From contig DAINRU010000035.1 of assembly GCA_036741695.1 (NCBI GenBank), forward strand, positions 1 to 23,795: DNA of 23,795 nucleotides, read 5' to 3'. Below are positions 1 through 5,160 of this stretch, piece after piece (position 1 is the stretch's first letter; the number at the start of each line of letters is the position of its first letter). The notes under the pieces are model-generated. The model worked only from the letters and a program-made list of their open reading frames with translations, was not told where the DNA came from and made no database searches. The stretch comes from JAFANK01 sp036741695. Its GTDB lineage: Bacteria; Vulcanimicrobiota; Vulcanimicrobiia; Eremiobacterales; Eremiobacteraceae. The position numbers and the translations under genes are program-made.

Positions 1-377
1 GCACCGTTCTGAACCGAGAGCTCCCAGCGATACCCGTCCGGATCGTGAAACCACAGGCCCATATGCGGCGAGCCCGGCGATGTGGGGCCGATCTCGTCGC
101 CCGGATCTTCCAGTTCTACGCCGTTTTTCTTCAGCATCTCGAGCGCTTCGTGTAGCGCGCGCATACTGTCGAGGTAAAACGACATGTGGTCAATCGTGTC
201 CGGATGTGGTGTGCCTTTGAAGAACCCGATGACAATTGCGTCGTTCGTCAGCGCGATGGCTTCATCGGACCGGAACATTTCATGCAGATCGAAGTTCTTG
301 GTCCAAAACTGCGCGCTCTTCTCCGGGTCTCTGACGGCAAGGCTGAAATGCCAGACCGCGCCAAGTTGTACTTTCAC
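1..377 (-). CDS. VOC (glyoxalase/bleomycin-resistance fold) family protein, 3' end outside window
   Basis: The minus strand reads open from a GTG at 377 to the window edge, giving about 125 residues that begin MKVQLGAVWHFSLAVRDPEKS. The N-terminal phrase (WHFSLAVRDPEKSAQFW), the central DHMSFYLDS and the C-terminal GLWFHDPDGYRWEL are typical of the vicinal-oxygen-chelate fold, where paired beta-alpha-beta-beta-beta modules bind a metal through His/Glu residues. H10, H68 and the terminal E are candidate ligands. An AGAGG ribosome site lies seven bases before the GTG, which supports this start. Family members are usually about 120-140 residues, so little is missing. VOC proteins range from glyoxalases and dioxygenases to antibiotic-binding proteins, so the substrate cannot be called. 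It points away from the rest of the window and has no partner gene here. Confidence 0.82.
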   Translation of the reverse strand, partial: MKVQLGAVWHFSLAVRDPEKSAQFWTKNFDLHEMFRSDEAIALTNDAIVIGFFKGTPHPDTIDHMSFYLDSMRALHEALEMLKKNGVELEDPGDEIGPTSPGSPHMGLWFHDPDGYRWELSVQNG

Positions 378-884
378 GTCCACACCTCTTTGTAACGCAT
401 CAAGTCGCAGCTTGTACGCGCGGATGATGCGAGCTTTCTGCACATTCGTCAGGCCCCGTCATTCCACCCCGCCAATATGTTGCGGTCCGGCCTTGCTGAA
501 GGTCGAGTTATGTTTCGGCTTACATTCGCTGTGGGGCACCTTGTTTTCGCCGTATTCGGGCACAACTTTGCCGGTAGCTTTCGAATCACCGAACCACCCA
601 TTGAAGCTGCCCAATGGATCTGGCCCGTGCTGCGCGATACAACGTGGCCACCACGCGTCCCAATAGAAGACGTCGGAGGCGTGGAAGGTCTGCATCGCGC
701 CCTAGGTGGACCGCCACCAGCTTGAACCTGACGTCATCCAGTGTTCAGGCTTGGCCAATTCGGGAACGCCTTAAGAACTGCACCTCCGAATTGCTGACCA
801 AGTGCACCCGATAGGAGCCAATGCCCGCCCTCGACAACCAACTAGAGACGGGCGTTTCAGTCTCCCCGCTTCGGCTTCGGTTCC
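378..884. other. Gene-poor stretch, probably decayed DNA
   Basis: About 500 bases lie between the VOC gene start and the tRNA-Ile relic, with no convincing gene. Base composition looks less GC-biased than the housekeeping region. The only reading frame of note is the Trp-rich minus-strand frame at 459-695, listed separately with low confidence. At about 845-866 GAGAC and GTCTC bracket a short loop, a weak hairpin. Other frames have no homology that I recognise. Confidence 0.4.
459..695 (-). CDS. Possible Trp-rich hypothetical protein or gene remnant
   Basis: This is a 78-residue minus-strand frame beginning MQTFHASDVFYWDAWWPR. It has four Trp residues near the N-terminus, a GSFNGWFG segment, and a C-terminal part with two Cys and several Lys and His residues. 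I recognise no family. The composition is less of an artefact than most frames here, since it is not Arg/Ala/Pro-dominated. However, the upstream region (CCACCTAGGGCGCG) has no good ribosome site and there is no operon partner. It could be a small real gene or the tail of a degraded one. Confidence 0.22.
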   Translation of the reverse strand: MQTFHASDVFYWDAWWPRCIAQHGPDPLGSFNGWFGDSKATGKVVPEYGENKVPHSECKPKHNSTFSKAGPQHIGGVE

Positions 885-929
885 CCGATAAGTATGAGGT
901 CCGAGGTTCGAATCCTCGATCGCCCACCA
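885..929 (+). pseudogene. tRNA-Ile(GAT) 3'-half relic
   Basis: The segment reads as a tRNA from anticodon loop to CCA end. It has loop CCGATAA (anticodon GAT at 887-889), stem strand GTATG, canonical variable region AGGTC, T-stem CGAGG, loop TTCGAAT, T-stem CCTCG, acceptor strand ATCGCCC, discriminator A and encoded CCA. The order and spacing match bacterial tRNA-Ile(GAU). No matching 5' anticodon strand (CATAC) or D-arm precedes it, so it is not a functional tRNA. A GGGCG at 850-854 could be a leftover of the 5' acceptor strand, but the spacing is irregular. It may be a decayed tRNA gene or an attachment-site remnant left by an integrating element. Confidence 0.6.
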
Positions 930-1009
930 TGTCTCGGCGTATGATTGAAACGAGAGAATCGGTATCAAGTGCCGACGAGCGATACTCAAGTGACGGGCGA
1001 GCGACAACC

Positions 1010-1432
1010 ATGAAGAAAGCCACAACAACCATGAAGAAGGTGAAGAGCGGCTCGAAGGATGGAAAACGAGGCGACTCTCCCTCTCGGCTGATAGATGCGA
1101 GGATCAAGGAGCTGAGCGATTGGCGGGGCGAGACGCTCGCTCGGATCCGAACTCTCATCAAGCAGGTCGACCCCGACGTGGTCGAGGAGTGGAAGTGGCG
1201 AGGGGTTCCGGTGTGGTCGCACGCCGGAATGATCTGCACCGGTGAGACGTACAAGAATGTCGTGAAGATGACCTTCGCCAAGGGCGCCTCGTTGGAGGAC
1301 CCTTCAGGCCTCTTCAACTCCAGCCTCGAAGGCAACACCAGGCGTGCTATCGATTTTCATGAGGGCGACAAGATCGATGAAAAGGCGTTAAAGGCGCTCA
1401 TCCGCGCCGCCGTGGCGCTGAACACGTCCTAA
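1010..1432 (+). CDS. DUF1801 (YdhG-like) domain protein
   Basis: This encodes 140 residues of unknown biochemical function. After a Lys/Thr-rich, probably disordered N-terminus, the stretch DWRGETLARIRTLI, then DPDVVEEWKWRGVPVWSHAGMIC, TYKNVVKMTFAKGASL and a C-terminal AIDFHEGDKIDEKALKALIR match DUF1801. That family has a small alpha/beta domain common in soil bacteria and often annotated YdhG-like. In-frame ATGs exist at 929, 941, 1010 and 1031. I chose 1010 because the earlier ones begin inside or just after the tRNA relic. A short imperfect repeat (ACAACCATGAAGAA at about 1005 and 1026) duplicates the start region, so 1031 is also possible, and no strong ribosome site decides. The gene is bracketed by two tRNA-derived relics, which hints at acquisition as a small cassette. 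Confidence 0.75.
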   Translation: MKKATTTMKKVKSGSKDGKRGDSPSRLIDARIKELSDWRGETLARIRTLIKQVDPDVVEEWKWRGVPVWSHAGMICTGETYKNVVKMTFAKGASLEDPSGLFNSSLEGNTRRAIDFHEGDKIDEKALKALIRAAVALNTS

Positions 1433-1473
1433 AGCCGCCCAGGCCGGGGACGAGAGCATAGACGAACAACAAG

Positions 1474-1509
1474 GATGAGTCCGAGGTTCGAGTCCTCGAT
1501 CGGCCACCA
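1474..1509 (+). pseudogene. Second tRNA T-arm/acceptor relic
   Basis: It nearly repeats the 3' part of the relic at 885-929: GATGAG, GTCC overlap, T-stem CGAGG, loop TTCGAGT, CCTCG, acceptor ATCGGCC, A and CCA. Differences from the first copy are one missing G in the variable region, an A-to-G in the loop and a C-to-G in the acceptor. A GGCCG at 1442-1446 could pair with the changed acceptor CGGCC, as GGGCG at 850 could with the first copy. It lies 42 bases after the DUF1801 stop. It is either a decayed tRNA gene or the second attachment-site repeat of a small integrated segment. Confidence 0.5.
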
Positions 1510-1558
1510 TAGCCGCGCGTGACCGTGGCAACAGCACTAAAAACGGGAGGGAAAGCCT

Positions 1559-1939
1559 ATGGCAACCCGCTTCTTGAAGATTGCGGTGATCTATCTTGTT
1601 CTTGGCGTGATCTTTGGCATCTGGATGGGCATCACGCAGCAGTTCCAGTTCGCGCCAGCCCACGCGCATCTGAACCTGCTCGGCTGGGCTTCGCTCGCGC
1701 TCATGGGCGTGATCTACCGCCTATTCCCGGCAGCTGCGAGGACCAAGCTCGCGCACTGGCATTTCTGGCTGTATAACATCGGCGCGGCCGGCTTCGTCAT
1801 CTCGTTGACCTGCTTGTTGGCCGGCAACGAGCACTTCCGGCAGCCATTGATCGTCGCCTCGAACATCATCATCGTCGGCGTCATTGTGTTCGCGATCAAC
1901 GTGTTCGCCAACGTGCACGAGGCGCCAGCCTCAGGATAA
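1559..1939 (+). CDS. Small haem-copper-oxidase subunit I-like membrane protein
   Basis: This 126-residue protein has four predicted membrane helices (about residues 5-25, 38-56, 66-88 and 95-115). The phrase QFQFAPAHAHLNLLGWASLALMGVIY and the later AHWHFWLYNIG resemble the His-containing helices of cytochrome cbb3/NO-reductase-type subunit I. Full-length subunits have about 12 helices, so this is one of the short stand-alone relatives found in many bacteria, often auto-annotated as cytochrome-c oxidase. His35, His37 and His67/His69 could bind metal or haem, but a catalytic role is unproven. A GGGAGG ribosome site precedes the ATG. It stands alone, and a hairpin follows its stop. Confidence 0.72.
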   Translation: MATRFLKIAVIYLVLGVIFGIWMGITQQFQFAPAHAHLNLLGWASLALMGVIYRLFPAAARTKLAHWHFWLYNIGAAGFVISLTCLLAGNEHFRQPLIVASNIIIVGVIVFAINVFANVHEAPASG

Positions 1940-1946
1940 ACGCGAA

Positions 1947-1969
1947 GAGCGGTCGCTGATCGACCGCTC
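1947..1969. terminator. Hairpin between convergent genes
   Basis: GAGCGGTCG, loop CTGAT, CGACCGCTC forms a perfect 9-bp stem seven bases after the stop of the membrane protein, between two convergent genes. There is no T-tract on either side, so it would be a hairpin-type or bidirectional terminator rather than a classical intrinsic one. Confidence 0.5.
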
Positions 1970-2011
1970 CGCAATCGCACCCAAAGTCCGAGGCCGCACG
2001 AGTCTGGATGA

Positions 2012-2308
2012 TTACTGGCCGCGGATGAGACCGATCCACTCCTTGGTGATCTTGTCGTCGATCTTGCGATCGGACATGTCGAGGTCCATGAGCAGCTCCC
2101 GCTCGCGCATGCGTTCCGAGCGCTCCTGGACTGCCTCGTTGAAGACCTCGCTGCGCTTGTCCATCACTTCCTGGTGCTGCAGCTCCTGAGCCTGGAGCAT
2201 CAGCTGGTCCGTCTCATCCATGGTGATCATCGCCTGCTGGGCGGCATCGATGCCGTGCTGGGATATCATCTGAAATACTGTGCCAAGAGCCAGTGGGATG
2301 AAAGCCAT
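2012..2308 (-). CDS. 98-residue helical/coiled-coil protein of unknown function
   Basis: I do not recognise the family. The product begins MAFIPLALGTVFQMISQHGID with a mildly hydrophobic N-terminus. It continues as a charged, Gln/Glu/Met-rich, almost glycine-free helix (TDQLMLQAQELQHQEVMDKR, then ERSERMRERELLMDLDMSDR), which suggests a coiled coil, and ends IGLIRGQ. A strong ribosome site (GGGAGG, six bases before the ATG) and the clean helical composition argue that it is real. Size and helical character recall small type-III-secretion or flagellar accessory proteins, but no specific motif supports that. Its leader carries an inverted copy of a hairpin element also found before rpsU. It is divergent from rpmE. 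Confidence 0.65.
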   Translation of the reverse strand: MAFIPLALGTVFQMISQHGIDAAQQAMITMDETDQLMLQAQELQHQEVMDKRSEVFNEAVQERSERMRERELLMDLDMSDRKIDDKITKEWIGLIRGQ

Positions 2309-2321
2309 GTCGCGCCTCCCG

Positions 2322-2344
2322 AACGGCCCCTAAAGGTCCGTTGC
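2322..2344 (-). promoter_or_regulatory. Leader hairpin of the 98-residue gene (dispersed motif copy)
   Basis: Read on the minus strand this is AACGGACC, loop TTTAG, then GGGCCGTT: a seven-pair stem with one mismatch. It lies immediately before the GGGAGG ribosome site of the gene at 2012-2308. Seventeen bases (AGCAACGGACCTTTAGG, 2345 to 2329 on the minus strand) are identical to 13304-13320 on the plus strand in the rpsU leader. The similarity continues into CCGTTCGGGAGG versus CCGTTTGGGCGG. The position between transcript start and ribosome site suggests an RNA-level control element. I do not recognise it as a known riboswitch. Confidence 0.5.
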
Positions 2345-2413
2345 TTCAAACGTTTGTTGCGTCAAGGGTCGTTGTGAATGCGGCTTTTCTTCCCCACGCC
2401 TGGGCATGGCGTC

Positions 2414-2442
2414 TAGACCCTCCGGCAGCGCCATGTTATACT
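2414..2442 (+). promoter_or_regulatory. Candidate sigma-70-type promoter for rpmE
   Basis: TAGACC (2414-2419) and TATACT (2437-2442) are separated by 17 bases, matching four of six and five of six consensus positions. Transcription would start near 2449, giving a leader of about 74 bases before the rpmE start. Confidence 0.5.
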
Positions 2443-2458
2443 GGCCTTCGGCGCACGT

Positions 2459-2495
2459 GGCTGGTTGCGGGACAATCGTCGCCGAAGCACCAGCC
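2459..2495 (+). promoter_or_regulatory. rpmE leader: Candidate rpmE (L31) leader hairpin
   Basis: GGCTGGT (2459-2465) pairs perfectly with ACCAGCC (2489-2495). Inside it CGGGAC and GTCGCCG can pair around an AATC loop with one bulge. The element starts about ten bases after the predicted transcription start and ends 14 bases before the ribosome site. Autoregulatory L31 leaders are known in several phyla, so this is a candidate of the same kind. No homology to a specific described leader could be tested. Confidence 0.4.
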
Positions 2496-2522
2496 GGGCA
2501 GCGACCGATGAGAGGCACCTAA

Positions 2523-3143
2523 TTGAAAGAGAAGATCCACCCCAAGTGGTTTGAGGCCACGGTGGTATGTTCGTGCGGCAACACGTTCACCACGGGTTCA
2601 ACGCGAGAGAAGCTCCACGTCGAGATATGCTCCGCCTGCCATCCGTTCTTCACCGGCAATCAGAAGTTCGTCGACACCGAGGGCCGTGTCGAGAAGTTCA
2701 TGACCAAGTATGGCACTGTCACGAGCCAGAAGTCGAAGAAGGATCAAGCCAGAGCCGACAAGGCCAAGGCAGACGCTGAAGCCGCAAAGGCGGCCAAAGC
2801 CGCCGAAGATATCGCTCGAGCCGCCGCCGCGGAAGCGGCCGCTAAGGCCGCCGCTGACGAAGCGGCCAAGACCGCAGCGGCCGAAAAGGCTGCCGCAAGA
2901 GCAGCCGAGCGGGCCGCCAAGGCCGCGACGCAAGTTGCAAGCGAACCGACCGACAGCGAACCCTCAGCCCAGGGGCACGCCGTGCCGACGGCGAGTATCG
3001 AGGCTGCGCCCGTCGAGGCTGAAGCGAAAACCGCCAAGCCAAAGCGCGTTGCCAAGCCGCGGGTCAGAAAACCCAAGGCCAGCGCTGCGAAGGCCGCACC
3101 GGACGATGCCGCTCAAACCGCCTCTGCGCCGGCAGAAGAATAA
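2523..3143 (+). CDS. rpmE: Ribosomal protein L31 with long Ala/Lys-rich C-terminal extension
   Basis: Residues 1 to about 66 are L31 of the zinc-binding type: KEKIHPKWFEATVVCSCG, TGSTREKLHVEICSACHPFFTG, and GRVEKFMTKYG. The zinc ligands are Cys16, Cys18, Cys36 and Cys39. L31 bridges the 50S central protuberance and the 30S head. The usual protein has 65-90 residues; this one has 206. The extra roughly 140 residues are first a low-complexity, helix-prone Ala/Lys/Glu region (about 70-140), then a Thr/Ser/Pro linker, then a basic KPKRVAKPRVRKPKA block and an acidic end. This resembles histone-H1-like or other nucleic-acid-binding tails. The start is TTG, with AGAGG seven bases upstream and no better in-frame start. 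No stop or frameshift separates the two parts. Confidence 0.95.
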   Translation: MKEKIHPKWFEATVVCSCGNTFTTGSTREKLHVEICSACHPFFTGNQKFVDTEGRVEKFMTKYGTVTSQKSKKDQARADKAKADAEAAKAAKAAEDIARAAAAEAAAKAAADEAAKTAAAEKAAARAAERAAKAATQVASEPTDSEPSAQGHAVPTASIEAAPVEAEAKTAKPKRVAKPRVRKPKASAAKAAPDDAAQTASAPAEE

Positions 3144-3156
3144 AGCGCAATAGACC

Positions 3157-3187
3157 GCGAGCGGGCGCCCACATCGGCCCCGCTCGC
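3157..3187 (+). promoter_or_regulatory. Strong hairpin between rpmE and prfA
   Basis: GCGAGCGGG (3157-3165) pairs perfectly with CCCGCTCGC (3179-3187) around a 13-base loop. It starts 13 bases after the rpmE stop and ends 13 bases before the prfA ATG. No T-tract follows. It could attenuate transcription, define an RNA processing site, or restrict ribosome access to prfA, which lacks a clear Shine-Dalgarno sequence. Confidence 0.5.
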
Positions 3188-3200
3188 CGCTCTTCCGGAC

Positions 3201-4298
3201 ATGGCAACCACTGACAACACCGCTTCGATCGAATCCCGGCTGAGCGCCATCCAAGCACGCTTTGCCGAGATCGAGACGAAGCTCGCGGCGATGGGCGCAG
3301 CCTACGATCCCCAACTCGCCAAGTCGCTGGCCATCGAGCGCTCGACGCTCGAGCCGATCGTCAGCGCCTACAAGCGGCAGCGCGATCTCGAAGCGGAGCT
3401 CAGCTCAGCCGAGTCACTGTTGCGAGAGAGCGATCCCGAATTGGCTGAGCTCGCGCGCGGTGAAGTACAGCGACTGCGCGCAGAGGTCATAGCAGGCACC
3501 GATGAGCTCAAGAAGCTGCTCGTGCCCAAGGATCCAAACGACGACAAAGACATCTTCCTTGAGATCCGGGCTGGCACGGGTGGCGATGAAGCCTCGCTCT
3601 TCGCCGGCGACCTCATGCGCATGTACTTGAAGTACGCCGATACGCACAAGCTCAAGACGGAGGTCATGAGCATGTCGGAGTCGCAGGCTGGCGGCTTCAA
3701 GGAAGTCGTCGTCGCCGTGAAAGGCAAGGGCGCCTACAGGCTGTTCAAGCACGAGAGCGGCGTCCACCGCGTGCAACGCGTCCCCCAGACTGAAGCGAGC
3801 GGTCGAATCCACACCTCGACCGCCACGGTGGCGGTCATGCCGGAAGTCGATGCGGTGGAGATCGACATCAATCCCGTCGACTTAGAGATCGGCACCTACC
3901 GTGCGCAAGGCGCGGGCGGTCAGCACGTCAACAAGACGGAGTCAGCCGTTCGCATCATCCATAAGCCCACGGGCATCATGGTCGCGTGCCAAGAGGAGCG
4001 CTCGCAGCTGCAAAACCGCGAGCGCGCGATGCAACTCTTGCGCGCGCATCTCTACGAAGCGAAGCTGCGCGAACAAGAAGAGGCTGCAGCATCGGCGCGG
4101 CGGGCCCAGGTCGGGACCGGCGACCGCAGCGAGAAGATCCGAACCTACAACTTCCCACAAGACCGCCTCACGGACCACCGCATCGGTTTTTCGACCGGAA
4201 ACCTCAAGGGTATACTTGACGGCGACCTGGACGATGTGGTCGATGCGCTTCTCGCCGATGAAGAGCGCAAACGTCTCGCCGGCGATGCCGTCGCATAA
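3201..4298 (+). CDS. prfA: Peptide chain release factor 1
   Basis: RF1 ends translation at UAA and UAG in the ribosomal A site. The 365-residue length fits the family (about 355-365). The N-terminal helical domain runs to about residue 105. DIFLEIRAGTGGDEASLFAGDL is the conserved start of the core. The stop-codon reading loop is P195-Q196-T197, a PxT motif that marks RF1 rather than RF2, which has SPF. The catalytic GGQ is at 239-241 within GAGGQHVNKTESAVR. The C-terminus has the conserved RTYNFPQDRLTDHRIG. The ATG at 3201 gives the expected N-terminus, although the ribosome site is weak and a strong hairpin lies just upstream. The end overlaps prmC by 14 bases, the gene for the enzyme that methylates the GGQ glutamine, which is a classical pairing. 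Confidence 0.97.
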   Translation: MATTDNTASIESRLSAIQARFAEIETKLAAMGAAYDPQLAKSLAIERSTLEPIVSAYKRQRDLEAELSSAESLLRESDPELAELARGEVQRLRAEVIAGTDELKKLLVPKDPNDDKDIFLEIRAGTGGDEASLFAGDLMRMYLKYADTHKLKTEVMSMSESQAGGFKEVVVAVKGKGAYRLFKHESGVHRVQRVPQTEASGRIHTSTATVAVMPEVDAVEIDINPVDLEIGTYRAQGAGGQHVNKTESAVRIIHKPTGIMVACQEERSQLQNRERAMQLLRAHLYEAKLREQEEAAASARRAQVGTGDRSEKIRTYNFPQDRLTDHRIGFSTGNLKGILDGDLDDVVDALLADEERKRLAGDAVA

Positions 4299-5160
4299 CC
4301 CGAAGACCATCGCAGAGGCGATCGACGCCTGCCGCGACCGGTTGCGCGGCGTTTCGCATACCCCATGGCTCGACGCGCGCCTGCTGGCACAGTATGTCAC
4401 CGGTCTCGATGCTTCTGCGGTCATCGCCTACGGCGATGCGTCCTTGGACGCGCGCCGCCGGGCCCGGCTCTTCGAGCTTGCCGAGCGGCGAGCTGCCGGT
4501 GAGCCCATAGCGTATATCGTCGGCCGCAAGGCATTTTGCGGACTCGAGATCGCGGTTGACCGGCGGGCGCTTGTCCCTCGACCGGAGACTGAAGAGCTCG
4601 TGCTGGCCTGCGCGCAGGACTGGAGCGGCCACTCAGCCGCGATTGCCGACATAGGCACGGGCTGTGGAGCTATCGCGTGCGCGTTGGCACATCTGATCCC
4701 TGATGCGCGCATCAGCGCCAGCGACGCGAGCGAGCCCGCCCTCGAGCTCGCCGCCCATAACATCGAGGCGCTTGGGTTCGGCGAGCAAATCACGCTCGTC
4801 CAGGGCGACCTGTTTGCGGGGTTCCCAGACGAAGTTCGTTTTGACGCAGTCGTGGCGAACCTGCCCTATGTCGCCACCGACAATCTCGATGAGCTTGAGC
4901 AAAGCGTGCGCGATCACGAGCCGGGCCTTGCGCTCTTCGGCGGACCTGACGGCCTCGACATCTACCGGCGTCTTATCGCGCAGTTGCCGGAGCGGCTCGC
5001 GTCGCATGGAGCGGTGTATCTGGAGTGCGGACCGCGTAATGCGCGCGCTCTCGGCTCGCTGGTGAGCGCGGCGTTTCCCGGCGGGTCGACGGAGATCCGC
5101 AATGACGCTGCCGGCTTGGAGCGCATGGTGATCTGTCGGACGGGGGGCCTAGCGCAATGA
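4285..5160 (+). CDS. prmC: Peptide chain release factor N5-glutamine methyltransferase
   Basis: PrmC (HemK) uses S-adenosylmethionine to methylate the GGQ glutamine of RF1 and RF2. The 291-residue product has the helical N-terminal release-factor-binding domain (to about residue 85, with TPWLDARLLAQYVTG). The conserved GRKAFCGLEIAVDRRALVPRPETEELV follows, then the SAM-binding IADIGTGCGAIACALA (Asp122 starts the acidic motif I). The active-site tetrapeptide reads NLPY at 192-195 in place of the usual NPPY; the Asn and second Pro that position the glutamine amide are kept. The open frame extends far upstream inside prfA, but the ATG at 4285 gives the family's normal N-terminus. The stop overlaps the hemF ATG (ATGA). 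Confidence 0.94.
   Translation: MPSHNPKTIAEAIDACRDRLRGVSHTPWLDARLLAQYVTGLDASAVIAYGDASLDARRRARLFELAERRAAGEPIAYIVGRKAFCGLEIAVDRRALVPRPETEELVLACAQDWSGHSAAIADIGTGCGAIACALAHLIPDARISASDASEPALELAAHNIEALGFGEQITLVQGDLFAGFPDEVRFDAVVANLPYVATDNLDELEQSVRDHEPGLALFGGPDGLDIYRRLIAQLPERLASHGAVYLECGPRNARALGSLVSAAFPGGSTEIRNDAAGLERMVICRTGGLAQ

Noticed and set aside
745..1338. Minus-strand frames containing GDRGFEPRT / EDSNLGP-type peptides
   Set aside because: These peptides are the well-known antisense translation of a tRNA T-arm; the frames simply cross the tRNA relic and the DUF1801 gene.
2740..2940. Repeated GCC/AAG-rich units that resemble a tandem array
   Set aside because: They are codons of the Ala/Lys-rich L31 tail without a constant period, not a CRISPR or a DNA repeat array.
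3901..4284. Upstream extension of the prmC frame
   Set aside because: This part is an Arg/Ser-rich out-of-frame reading of prfA; the ATG at 4285 gives the normal PrmC N-terminus.
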